Positions 37,261-49,152 of a DNA stretch of 64,000 bases are shown here, in pieces. Positions within the stretch are counted from its first letter, which is position 1, and each line of letters opens with the position of its first letter. The position numbers and the translations under genes were made by a program. Under the pieces are notes generated by a model. The model did not search any database. It was not told where the DNA came from and saw only the letters and a program-made list of their open reading frames with translations. Source of the stretch: Pelodera strongyloides (Eukaryota > Nematoda > Chromadorea > Rhabditida > Rhabditidae); NCBI GenBank assembly GCA_036852015.1, contig JAANDG010000266.1:1-64000 (forward strand), given 5' to 3'.

Positions 37261-39497
37261 GTTTATTTTCGTTCGCTTTGCTGCTCAAAGGGGATTTTCC
37301 TGGATTAACAACAGCACCGAGGCCTCTTAGACGCCCGCACGGAAATATGAAGGGCTGTAGAACACCACCTAAATCCATAAAACGTGACATATATACATAA
37401 CGTAAGAAGCACTACGGCGAAATAAAAAATGTCAACAAAAATTTGACATAGCTAAACGCGCAAGATGGACATAAGCCTACAATACATGGTCGCGGTAAAG
37501 AATGATAATAATGTAGAACGGGTGAAGAAAAAGCACAATGGGAAATGAAGCAACAAAGAAGCCATAACATTTTGTTTGGCTCGCCCTTGGCTGACCTTTG
37601 GCGGGACAGCGGGCAGAATTAGAGAAAAGCGGGTCCGCGGCGGCTCTAAAAACTGACCTGCGCTTTTTGCCGAACGAAAAAATCGGAAAATTTGGCGGAG
37701 CAGCCGCGGACTGTGCACTAACCGTGCATTTTGAAATGCACGACTTTTGTAGAAAGGAGGGAAAATTAATTATTTAAAATCGTTTTTAGAAAAATTTCGA
37801 ATTCTCCAGTGTTATTTTATTTTGTTCGTATATTGTTTTAGATGTGTTGTTTAAACTTAAGTTATTGTATTTCTTGTAAACTGGATTGTACACTGTGCTC
37901 TTTTGTAAACTGGATTGTACACTGTGCTCGTTTACTCTTTTTGCCGTTTTTTTTCGAGTGTTTGTATTCGCTGCCGATTATTTGACAATGTTGTTTAAAA
38001 CTTGTGTCCATCTTTCTTTCGCAGACCTGTCCGTGTCCCGCAAACATCAGCATCATAGCCCTGGTGATGCCGAACAATTGTGGTATTGCGATCGTGAATC
38101 AATATTCCTGTTCTATTCTCGGAATGATTTCGTTGGTGAGCCATTGTTTACGGGGAATTATCGTTGATTACGTCGCGGGGCAGAGCCTATATGTACATGG
38201 ATGATGTCGGGTTAGCTTGTGACATACATATTTGCTTCGTAACTTTCATTGATTTTTCGCGGTAGTGCACGAATTTGACTGTGGTCATCACTGTCATTGC
38301 TTACGCTGTGAGGGTTGGTCCACAATTTTATATTTACCGCGTTTTAGTCGTGAACACATTCATCAATTAGGCACAGAAGTCGTAAACACATTCGTTCATC
38401 ACAGGCAGAGGCTGCGCTAGTTCTCGTGTCCGATTTTCAGTGAGGGAACCTTGCAGGGCCAACTGACAGGAACTACAAGCGTTTGAAGTTATGAAGTGGA
38501 AAGCGTATGTAATCGGATTGAAGCCACGCTTTACTAATTTGTCGCTTTATAATAAGGTATGCGCAGTTCGTTTTTTTTAATCAAGTGTATTGAGCTATTT
38601 CTACCTTCTCTCGTTGATATTTCAAAAAACTGTTTTCTTTATAATTTAAACAAATATACAAGTATCTCAAAATGTAAGTGCTTTTTGTTCTAACATCTTT
38701 TGCATACTGCACCTCGAAACGAAACTTGGTAGGAAATGTCTAACAATTTATTATTTTTTAGCGGGATCGATTTGGGTTTGCGCTCAGATCTTTGTTTCTG
38801 TTCTATTCACATTGCAGGCCGCCGTGTTCTGGATTTCTGTGCGATGGTATAACCTCCAGTAGGGCGTGAGGCCCACTTCGACCCGCGCTTGGCGACCGGT
38901 GGTTGGATAAGCGAATTTCTAAGTTCAAGGTACTACCACTTTCAAGTTCAAGTTACTGAATTGGCACGTTCACATTTCATATATATGAAGGTACGGTATC
39001 TATTACAGAAATGTGTGCAAGGTGAGCGCATGCTCCCTCAATCCGCTGGATAGATGCAAGATGCAAGAAGACGATTGTCCGCTGGATAGGTGCAAGAAGA
39101 AATTTATCGCTCACAGGTGCATTTCTTCGCGTTTCTTTTGTATGCCGCATTAATGTGCTGAACCGTAAGTTGGAAAATCAGACAATCTCTCTGGTTATAG
39201 TTGTACTTTCTGCTCTAGTAGTAGTAACTATAAACCGTGCTCCTTACTTAAATGTCTGTCATGTGCGTCACTTATCAGTATTAGTCTTTCAGTTTTAGAA
39301 CTGTATTGTATGGAAGTTCCGCTCAACTCCATTGTGCTTTTTACACAATTGTTATTTTGTCAGGCTGGGACGTCACAATCCAGCAGATTGAATCGATGAG
39401 GTTGCCGAGACTATCGATTCAGCTACTGATGGATATCGGGTAAACTTTTGTTCTACTATATTGAGGAGGAAGCGTCTGCCTTGCTTTATGTGGACAA

Positions 39498-39691
39498 TTA
39501 AAGCGAAATACCAAATACCAACCGGTTTTTGATCTCGCATCTCAAGCTCAAGTACTTGCATTCCTATGCATTTATGCAACTTGATGTCTATATTTTATTA
39601 TATTTTTTGCTCATTTGCATATGCTGCATAAGAAAGCAGATGTACGATGTACGCAATGCGTGCCAAAAACCGGCCGGTATTTCGCTTTAAA
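39498..39691. mobile_element. Foldback MITE family M2, full copy
   Basis: Starts TTAAAGCGAAATACCAAATA then ACCGGTTTTTG, ends AAAAACCGGCCGGTATTTCG and CTTTAA; core includes GCTCATTTGCATATGCTGCA. Intergenic. Confidence 0.85.
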
Positions 39692-41432
39692 GTGTGCGTT
39701 AAAATAGGAGGGACGCGAAAACTTTCGTAATAACTCGGTGACGGAGATAAGCATACGGAACTAAGGTGGAACTACAGTATTGTGAATATCCTGGATCACT
39801 TTGTGATATGTGACCTTATTTTCTTTGTTTAGGAGGTCTTTTTGTATCCATTCGAGCCGAACTTGACATCAGCCAACCGTTCGACGGTGAAAGGATGAAT
39901 GTGTTGCTCTGAATGAGACAGGGAGAAGATAGTGCGAACCTGTCCGTGTCCGCCCTGGAATCAAAACATTTCCCCGTTGGAAAGTTGGTGAATGCTGTAG
40001 TGATACTTTCTAAGCCTAGATGTTTCTAGAAAACCCCATACATTATGCATTATCTGGCCGAGCAGAGGTGTTGTGGTTTAGAAAACTAGCACCGCGTTTG
40101 CCCGTAGTTTATTGTCCTGGGTCATTTTTCGTGTGTATTCCGAATACTTGTCCTCTGGTAGCATTGTTAATTTATTTTGATCACTTAACGTTGTGGCATT
40201 ATGTATTAGAATATAGACTTTAGGCTCCCATTCCCCCATCAATTAGTAATGTCGAAGTGTCGAAGTATGGTGTCTTATTCCGTATCCGTTATTCCGTTTT
40301 GTATCCGTTGCATGATGTTCCTTCCTTGCTGCTAATTATGAATTGTAGTTATTTTCGCGCAGTTTATGATCATCTCCCCTTCCTCGTTATCGGTATATTC
40401 AGTATTTACGCTCCCTAATTTTTATACTTACAGTTTATTTAGTTGTGACTTTACATATTGCTCTTATTATCTTAGAATATAATTGATTTGAGCGTTGCAT
40501 TTACGTAGTTTAGTAGTTGAGCCAACCCCTATCCTGCGACGTATACGTGGTATAGGTGTATTCTCTCTCTTTAAAGTTTGCCGATATCCGTATCTTTGTT
40601 TTGTCTCAAGTCTCGCTTACCCTTCTCCGTTATATTTCATTAATATTAGGTTAGAAATTTTCCTGTGAGTGGTCCCACGTCCATCTAAATCACTGACACT
40701 AAGTCACTATAACATAACTCTCTTATAACTGGGCTCTTTAGTTATTTCAGTTGATGCGTTAATAGTTAAATGAATTTGTTCCTTATTTATTTTATATATA
40801 AGTTGAAAATTGTGTGAATATCCGTAATAAATGATTTGTTTCATTCCTACTTTTATTGTGGTGGTTCAGAAATCGAATCGTGTGTGTGCTACCGTATAAC
40901 CGTAGTTAAAGTGCACAGTTTAAGCACAATGCCGGCAAAGTGCATGCGAAAGCCGCGGCAGCTCCGCCTTTCTGAAAAAGGCGGCTCCGCTTCCATGGAG
41001 CTTGCTGGCCGCTTTTTGACCGCCGCGGGTCCGCCTTCAGACCCGCCCGCAATCCCGCCTTAGCTGACCTGAGCCAGTATAGCAGCAGAGAACGGAAATC
41101 CGCGAGTGGGCGTGCAGAAATGTGCGTTCGAATAAACGTAATTAACGCACACCTTTCCATAAGAAGTACGGAATACTCCTCATGACAAAAAATTACATGA
41201 TAAAGGTCGAATGAGAATATAGAACACACAGGTCTGTATTACAGATGTGAGTAGTAGTGAGTACTACGAAGCGCCTATTTGTAACGCTTTACTCTTTGAG
41301 TAAACAACTACTTAAATGGATCGGTTCACCTTAAATAGTGTCAGTTTTTATGTTTCTTTATTTTCTATAGGGGATAATAAAAAGTTGGAATCCAAAGGTA
41401 GTGTTCTATTTCAATACTCACGAAAATATTGG

Positions 41433-41555
41433 GTGTTAAGGTGGCGGATTGATCGGTTCGGAGTGCAAAAAGGGTAATTGTCATAGGACAATTACCTTTT
41501 TGGCATTCCTCACCGATCAATCCACCACTTTATCACCCAAAACCGATCCTTTTGT
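41433..41555. repeat. Inverted-repeat hairpin (about 120 bp)
   Basis: GGATTGATCGGTTCGG and AAAAAGGTAATTGTC are mirrored by GACAATTACCTTTTT and CCGATCAATCC-type sequence; arms of about 55 bp surround a loop of a few bases (CATAG region). Outer parts TTGGGTG...CACCCAA also pair. Intergenic; no known function. Confidence 0.8.
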
Positions 41556-41798
41556 TTCGCAGAAATTGCAGGTTATGTAGTGCATCGTTATGAATCCATT
41601 ATATACGGATAAAAAACATTGAACAGTTTGTAACAATTCCAAAGAAGGTTCTTCGAGCGTTTACATTGCATTTCTAACTGCTATGCTTTTTTTTGGAGCC
41701 TCCTGTTAATTTCTTTCTTTTTTTGTCTGGAGCGCTTCTAATTACAGAATAAATATCACTGTGTGTGATTTGAAATTAGGTCCTCCAGAAAGTAAAAG

Positions 41799-41912
41799 AT
41801 GAGTTCGAAAAACGAGCATTTGTCTAAGTTGCAAATGCTTGAAAAGTTGAAAGAGACGTACATAGATAAGATTTTTTGTATGAATATCCTACAAATAGGA
41901 GGGTGTAGGTAA
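41799..41912 (+). CDS. Possible small open frame or first exon (37 codons)
   Basis: ATG AGT TCG AAA opens a Lys/Leu/Glu-rich frame (MSSKNEHLSKLQMLEKLKET) ending at TAA 41910-41912. The last codon overlaps a good donor-like sequence (TAG|GTAAGA at about 41909), so it could be a first coding exon, but no downstream exon was found before 42718. Amphipathic composition is the only support. Could well be chance. Confidence 0.2.
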   Translation: MSSKNEHLSKLQMLEKLKETYIDKIFCMNILQIGGCR

Positions 41913-42331
41913 GATTAGTGGAGAGAATATTCATGTTTTGATTGTTTTTTCATTGTGTCATTCATTCATTCATGTTGTCAAATACTGTGCGGTCCTCAAA
42001 CGGTCATACGCATCACGGATTTCTATATGTCTTCGATGCCTGCTCTAGTCCACTACAGAGTTCCCTTGTTTTGTGTTTGAATTCTGAATACTTCCCTGAA
42101 AGGGCCTAAGTCCCTAAGTGCCCTTTCATGTCAGCAATTGTCTACATGTGTCATTGTTCTTCATAAAGTCTTTAGCACACAAATATTTACTCCTGGTCAG
42201 TAGCTTTTTCTATAGAACTGGGTAAGATTTAATCGGGAATTTATTATTACATAATCAACTCAGTACATTAGGTTATGAGACTGTGTACACCGTACACTAT
42301 ATCATCATAGCATGCTTCATATGGTTTATTT

Positions 42332-42512
42332 TTAAAGCGAAACACCGGCCGGTTTTTGAAATGCATCGCGGACAACTGAATTCTTACGTATTTATGCTAA
42401 TTTGCTCGAAGTTAGCTCGATTTTTAATTCTAATTTATATTCTCCTGCATAAGCTGCACAAGAATGATGGTGTATTCGATGGGTTTCAAAAACCGGCCGG
42501 TATTTCGCTTCA
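42332..42512. mobile_element. Foldback MITE family M2, full copy
   Basis: TTAAAGCGAAACACCGGCCG at the left and AAAACCGGCCGGTATTTCGC at the right, with the near-consensus core. It lies about 200 bp downstream of the stop codon of the Lys-rich gene. Confidence 0.88.
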
Positions 42513-42718
42513 AATTTTTCCACGGTAGTACGAATTGACTTTGAAAAAATAAAAATGATAGCTCATTGGGATAATATAAATAAATAATAAGTAATAAGGA
42601 CCGGCGATGAAGTACGCGCGGAACTCGGTTTGAGAATTAGCGAATAAATTCAGGTAGGTTCTACAAAAGCACACATTTTATGGCTTTTACACTTTAGGTC
42701 TGTAAAACAAAATAACGA

Positions 42719-45700
42719 TTATTTTTGTAGGTTTGTGTTCTTAGACAACGGGGTCTTGTTCCTTGTTGTCGCTGTAGATGTTGCTGACGGAGCCTTTTTC
42801 GAAGTTATTGCACTCGTCGGGGTTGAGCCAACCTTTTTTGTAGTGGCTGTGGCCACCTAAATAAAGGACGTTCTAAATGATATGGAGACAAGGAACAAGC
42901 ACTGCTGAAACTTAAAGGGAATGTCAAGGCGGTTTTTCATGTTGAGCTAAAAAAAAGGTCTCACACAACGGCGCGTCGCACCTATTGGTCCCGTGGTGCG
43001 CGAAAAGCCCTAGACCCTAGAATGCATGAGAGATATTGTACCTGCAGCTCACATTCTATAGCAGCCGCTGTAGCTGAGTCACGACGCGCCAAATATCTAC
43101 CACAGCTACGCCACCTAGCATGGTAAAAATATTGCGCGCGCAGCTCACCCATCGCGCAGTAAGAGTGTGCTGCCTCGTTATGGTTGTTTACTTAGTTTTA
43201 TTTTGCTCGATCGACAAGGATTTTAGTATAATATTCACCGAAGATATAAAATAAAAATTTCTACCTTTTTTGCATTTACAGGTGAACGGGAAGGTGTCCC
43301 GACGGTTGTCCGCTTTGCTTGAAGCGTTTTTCCTGTTCCAATTGTAGTCGACTTGCCCGCTTTCACCAATTCAGCGTCCTAAGTGTGCATATTTGTATAT
43401 TAAGAGAGTAAAATATAGTATTAATGTATACAAAATTTGAGCCGACGTGAACCAAAAAACTATTGTTAGTGTGTAGTTAGTCAATTACTTATTCTATGAA
43501 AAAAAAAATAAGCGGCGGCAAAAAGAGACCAATTCAATTCTAAGCTGCATCTACAAAAAGTTAAAAATTCTACTGTATTTTCGGCAAAAATAATCGGAAA
43601 CTTGGTCCAGCTATACAGAAAATAGGATATGTGAATTAATTGCCAATACTACTCACATATTCTAGGTTTTTTCTCGATCGAATCAACCGAAGAAGGGATA
43701 AGACTGATACAAACACCGTAATTTTGACTACTATAATTCTTGTTAAGTAAAACGGTTCTTACTTTATTGGTTTCATTCGTTTTCGTATTAGGTGTGATCT
43801 TGGAAACTGGGTGTGAAGAAGCTAAAAAAAATCACCTTTTACTGATTAGAATATGTACAATTAATTAATTTGTTCCCAAAATGCCAAAACCTAGCTTTTC
43901 TTGATGGAATTATTTTGAAAATGAATCAGTTTTAGAACTCTGGCTGGTTTTTGAAACGCATCGTGGACAACTGAATTCGAATTTCTACGTAGTTATGCTA
44001 ATTTGCTCGAATTTAGCTCGATTTTTTATTCTAATTTATGTTCATTTGCATAAGCAGCATAAGAATCCCGGTGTACGTGATGTGTTTCAAAAGCCGGCCG
44101 GTATTTCGCTTTAATATCACCTTTGGTGGCTCCTGTTGTTTTGGTGACATTTGGTGTGATCTTCTTCTGGTGTATTTGCACGTCAGACGAACTGGATCTG
44201 ATATACATAAAGTGGTATACAGTTCAGTCTCGATGTTTAAAGCGAAACTCGGGCCGGTTTTTGAAACACATCGAATACACCATCATTCTTATGCAACTTA
44301 TGCAAATGAGGATATAGTGGATAAAAAATCGAGCTAAATTCGAGCAAATTTGCATAATTACGTAAGAATACAGCTTTCCACGATGCGTTTCAAAAACCGG
44401 CCGGTATTTCGCTTTAACAACGCCAACGCAAGAAAAGAGGATCCACCGTAACCGGGTGCCGCACGGGCGCGCCCTCCCCTACAGGGTACATGGTGGGCCG
44501 TGGGGTGCCCACGCAACGTACATATTTGCAGTTCATATGTTGGCACAGGCCCAGGGGCTCACCAACTGTCATTTTCTATTTGCTACCTAGGCTATATGTA
44601 GACGAGATGGTGAATGACAAAATGTTTAATATAAAAATATCAAACTTATCCATACAATTCAGCTGGCGTGTCAACAATTACTGCGTCTTTGAATACTCGG
44701 CTCAGGATTTCCTCCAATTTTATTTCCGAGTTTCTCTTGCACCTGAAGTATACATTTATTACCGTTAGCTATGAAATTGTAATTTGTTAGTGAGAGAGAG
44801 AGAGAGAGAGAGATAATACAATCCAGCAATAAGATCCTCCTACGAGAGAGTACATTATTGCTTATTTGTTATATGTCCAATACGGTGCACAGAAGGACAC
44901 ATAAATTTGGTTCATGAACCAGCACCATATCACTTTAAATAAAAAAGAAACAAAACTCACAACTCTTTAATCATCCTCTCGTGATAAGCACTGTTCTGCC
45001 CCGTAGTGGACATTGAAGCACTGCGCGGACGCTGCAAAATAACATTATTATTTATTGAGATATTAAATTTCTCATCTTTGGTCAGCGCTGGGGAACACTG
45101 GACGGTGAAGGCTTCAGGTTTCATTTAATGTGATTATAAAGGTAGTGGAGAGTGTGTCACACTTTCAGAGAACAACTCGACAAATGTCTTTTCGATATCT
45201 AACTTGATACCTTGGTCTCTTCGAAAGACCCATTATGTTTTATGCACGAGAATTTCATTTCAAATATATGCACGAACACCTAGTCAATATTGTTTTGATG
45301 AATTTTCGCTGCAGAACAATAAAAAAAGCATAGTATAAACCACTATTCGTAAAATAAAATAAAGGATATTAGCTATAAAATAAAGAATAAAGGGTATCGT
45401 ATCAGCGTATCAGCTAAATAAGGGATATCAGCTACCCGTAAAATAAAGGGTTTGAAGGATCGCAGTCACTACAAATTCGTATTTTTTATTCGCTTTTCAT
45501 TAATTGAAAAAAACGACGATTCCAGCGCCAAAGTACGGCAAAACGAACTCAGGGAGAGAAATCCCTGTTTATGACTTTTACTTATATACCGTAGTTTATA
45601 ATTGCCCGTATAGAGTTTCATAATAAATACCCTGCAGTGATAAACCACGCGCCAGGTGTAACACTGCAGGCTGTTCACTCTCCAAGTACCCCTGGCAATT

Positions 45701-48027
45701 GCATATATGCACCGGCGTCGGTCATTTATCAAAACTCATTCTCATTGATTTCTCTCCCTGAGTTCCATTTTATGTGGATTTTTATGGGTTGCATATTGTT
45801 TTATAAATCTGCTTGCATCTAATGAAAATCGAATAAAAAAGTTGATTTTGAAGTGACTGCCTTCCTTTGAGCTACATCAAAATGACACGTTCTAGGAAAA
45901 CATCACATCATAAATTGCAACATAAGGTTAAGGCACATACAAAAAGAACGCGGAAAAATTTCTCTCAATTAATTGGATATAAAACGTGAAGGAGGGCCGC
46001 CGGAACCAAATTGTTCTACTTTTTTGGAAAAGGACATGAAACAAAGGGATAGAAATTGTTTGCAATTGAACAGTGGATATGGGATCACGGAACATAAGTA
46101 CCGGAAGATGGAAGGTGCAAAAAGGGTAAATCTTTTAGCTGCTAGGGCTCACTCATCTGCACATACATGCATATGTTACCCCAAGTGAAACTGAACTACA
46201 CATAATTGTGCGCAACTGTGCGTGTTCCTTTTTGTGTGCGTAATAAATATTATATTATATATTATATTATCATAATTCCATCATTCAGAGATAGTGATGG
46301 AAAGTAAAAGGACTCAAGCATGATTACTTGATTACCTAAGGGCTCAGGCGCAAGAAAAAATATTCACTTCTAAAATTTTGTTGCCTTGCGAATACTATAA
46401 ATTACTGGTTAGAAGCTAAGTTAGATATGTATAATTACAATATTACAAGCTTAAACATTTATGTATTGCCACATCATATGTGAAGCTAGGCCCAGGGCCC
46501 ATGGTCTTATTCGTTTGTCATTTGTTTGTAAAGTAGAGGAAAGGGCCAAACTGCAAGAATACAGGAAGAGAGAAATGCATCACTAGATAAGTGCCGGAGA
46601 TTATGTACGACGTGTACGGAACCTCCGACTAGAGATTGAGAGACTATAGTTCTCATCAACATATAGACAACTTCAAGATGCGGTGTAAAAAACGCGCTTT
46701 ATTTAAACGCCAAACACATCTGTTGCATAGGAAATGGGCCGTTAGTGTTTGCGTGTGCGTGTTTGTGTGTGTGTATGTGTGTGTGCGTGTGTTTGTGTGT
46801 GAGTGTATGTGTGTGTATGTATGTGCGTGTGTCTATTTTTGTGTGTGTGTGAGTGTGTGTGTTTCCGAATTGTACGCTGAAATGAAAGATGATAGTGCGG
46901 ATTGCTCTATCCGGGACCAAACCTAAATGGTGAAACAAATGGGGCCATTTTCCATAATTTACAGCCCCCCCCCCTCGTCCTGCAATAGTATACTGCAGCA
47001 GTATATAATAGTCAGAAAAATAACCTAACCTTATCATCCAAACTTCTCACTCTCCGCAGGTTCTTCTTTGATAATCTCTCGATTAGTTCCCGCACAGCCT
47101 TTGACACTTCTTTTTCGACTGTCTTTTCTATGTGAGCGTTCTAAAGAAATGGAAATAAATAAATTGCTACCGGTTTGCTTGCACAAGTCTAGTGATAAGA
47201 CGTGTGATAATAATCGTGTGTTTGGATCCAGTTAATTATGTACTTCGTGGCCATTTGATGACCATCTGATGACGGTTTTCGATGAAACTTTGGTCACGAA
47301 TTGGTCATGAGTTGGGCACCAAATGGGCATGCCCACGAAAAAACCAAGGAACCGTCGCCAAATAGGCTCACCCATTTCCTATGTTATCGCGTGCCTTCTA
47401 GAATATATATAAAGAACCAATGAATACCATAGATGGGGCCTGTGGCGATTTGAGCTCTTGAGCAATTGGTACTTTCGTTTCATCAATTGGTGACTTCTGT
47501 TCGTTCTGTATTATATCCACTGTCTTATGTTGAGTGGTGTCATCTTTGATACTGCCTCCTCCGCGTATCTAATACTTATCAAACTAATTGTGAGTTATCC
47601 ACCTACAATTTATTTCACTTGTAAAAACAATTGCAATGATCTATTTTTTTGCTAAAAAAAGAGACTCTGGATCTAATTACCTGCGCCGCAATTTCGCGCC
47701 CTGCCACTATCTAACTGGCACACAAACGGCGCACCTATGGCGCACCTCCCCAGCGCCCTTTTTGGACATTCTAATCGGGAAGCGCGCCATTGTAACGCCG
47801 CGGTTTGGTGCCATAGTTTCCAGTGCAGTGGCAAGCTCAAGGTAAAAATAGTTGCGAAGACTATTTAAAAGCTCAGGGTTTCATAACATCACTATGGATA
47901 CCGTTTTCGTAGCAGAGGATGATGTACGCTCCTTTGGTTTTCCTTTAGTAGTAGGTGTTTTTCCAGCAGGCGGCGCGCTTCTGGCTTTCATAGGAACTTT
48001 GTGACCAGTTTCATTTTGCCGTTGCAT
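42719..48027 (-). CDS. Basic Lys/Thr/Ser-rich protein of unknown function (288 aa, 9 exons)
   Basis: Not recognised. Exons: 47902-48027 (ATG at 48027), 47428-47568, 47030-47140, 44961-45031, 44682-44742, 44121-44166, 43763-43821, 43265-43378, 42719-42856 (stop TAA). Donor/acceptor phases agree at every junction, which supports a real gene. The N-terminus (1-42) is basic and Pro/Thr-rich; residues about 90-165 contain charged segments likely to be helical or coiled coil (HIEKTVEKEVSKAVRELIER, then KLEEILSRVFKDA); the rest is low-complexity Thr/Lys/Ala/Ser, with a repeated KITPN motif in two adjacent exons. No signal peptide or membrane segment. A nuclear or cytoskeletal binding protein would fit the composition, but that is a guess. 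Confidence 0.62.
43930..44114. mobile_element. Foldback MITE family M2 abutting a splice donor
   Basis: Left end degenerate (AACTCTGGCTGGTTTTTGAA), right end AAAAGCCGGCCGGTATTTCG and CTTTAA. On the minus strand the element begins only about 6 bases inside the intron after exon 44121-44166, so the donor GTGATA is at its very edge. Confidence 0.87.
44236..44417. mobile_element. Foldback MITE family M2, full copy
   Basis: TTAAAGCGAAACTCGGGCCG at the left, AAAACCGGCCGGTATTTCGC and TTTAA at the right, standard core. Intron of the Lys-rich gene, about 70 bp from the acceptor side of exon 44121-44166. Confidence 0.88.
45453..45870. mobile_element. Foldback MITE family M1, copy 2
   Basis: Highly similar to 223-651 over its whole length, including CGCGCCAGGTGTAACACTGC and the terminal inverted repeats; differs by substitutions and a short internal deletion. 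In an intron of the Lys-rich gene. The two copies define a family and its ends. Confidence 0.88.
46741..46862. repeat. (TG)n microsatellite, imperfect
   Basis: TGTG/TGCG runs over about 120 bp in an intron of the Lys-rich gene. Open frames through it on both strands (Cys-Val or Thr-His repeats) are artefacts. A shorter TG tract is at 48940-48992. Confidence 0.92.
47246..47390. repeat. GGTCACCAAATGG-type repeat, copy 3
   Basis: TGGCCATTTGATGACCATCT and GGGCACCAAATGGGCATGCC with intermediate CACGAATTGGTCATG motifs resemble copies near 4630, 6970 and 53565. It ends about 40 bp from the donor of exon 47428-47568. Confidence 0.5.
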
Positions 48028-49152
48028 TCTAGTATAGCAATTTATTATACTAATTTATTATACATATCACGAAGATGCGCCCAAAAACTGACGAAATCTG
48101 CAGTTGTAAAATGCAAGGAAGGAAAGGAAGGAAGGGATGCAAATATAAATGATTGTTTTGATAAAGAGCTCAAATAATGAGTTGAACGTTAAACTTCCTT
48201 GCCCTATATATACCTATCGTTATTCTTGTTGCTCGAACTAACAAGTTGAAAACTTTTTGAAGACAACGATATGAAAAACGCGTTATCTTGAAAAAACAAA
48301 AAAAAGTTGCACGTTCGCAACATTCAATAAAGTATGGGTATGGCACATGGCAATAACAAGAAAGCTCCACGAAACCAAATTAAATACCAAACAAAATAGT
48401 GAATGTGCTACCAAAATACCGCATTGAATGTGGTTGTTTACAGTCAGCATACTATTTTCGCGGATGTGGAAGTTGCAACAAAAAAAAAGAGTCTTATTCA
48501 TGTATACAACAATAAATTCACAAACTTAATCTCTTATTTTCAAACAGCATCCTGCCGTAAAACAAAACCGTGAACCGTAAAAAACACTACAAGGTAAAAC
48601 TACCGTAAGATACTTATTTCATTTTTGTACAATTATGTGAGGAAATTTTGCTGTATTACTAATAAAATACACGAATATACGTCAAAATAGAAGTTTCCAA
48701 AGCTGTCTTTCATAATCAAGCCGTTGTAAGTGTGAGCTTCTTTCGACAAGAAGCAACTTCCGTATGGGAGAATGCTCTATGCATTTATTAGAAGCCTTCA
48801 ACAAAACGGGCGAGCATCCTCATAAGTCAGTGGATTTGAAACAGACTAACCAGACTGTAACCCTTTTTCTCTTAGGCCTTTATATGAAAACAGTAACTTT
48901 TGGAGGTTTGGATATCGGCAAGAAAAGAAGGTAATTGATTGTGCGGTGTGTGTGTCTGTGTGTCTGTGTGTCTGTGTTTGCGTCTGTGTGTCTTGTTATT
49001 CTTTATTGCGAAGTAAGAAATACACAGTGTGTTTATGTGCTCCTGTGCGACAAAAACTTTTCAACAGCAAGAAAACATCAAAATGTTCAGAAATCTTTAT
49101 TAATATCCGTAATTTCTTCACTTGCAAGAAACATATACTTATTAATAGTTAA
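48028..49152. other. Intergenic region with nothing recognised
   Basis: AT-rich sequence between the Lys-rich gene start and the Pro-rich gene stop. The only clear feature is a TG-rich tract near 48940-48992. The Lys-rich gene promoter and the Pro-rich gene 3' UTR should be here. Confidence 0.6.

Larger units (their letters stand above)
37261..42718. other. 5.4 kb region without recognised genes, 5' of alpha-catenin
   Basis: No multi-exon frame could be built on either strand. It should include the alpha-catenin promoter and any upstream non-coding exons. Noted contents: a 31 bp direct duplication (about 37873-37930), a GC-rich stretch at 37590-37715, M2 foldbacks at 39498-39691 and 42332-42512, a GC-rich stretch at 40945-41065, a hairpin at 41433-41555 and a 37-codon open frame starting at 41799. 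Confidence 0.6.

Noticed and set aside
37886..38204. Plus-strand open frames of 66-93 aa upstream of alpha-catenin
   Set aside because: No homology, no consistent downstream splice partners; the frame covers a 31 bp direct duplication. Too weak to call a gene.
46636..47037. Open frames rich in Cys-Val or Thr-His
   Set aside because: Generated by the (TG)n microsatellite; the genuine coding part here is the exon 47030-47140.
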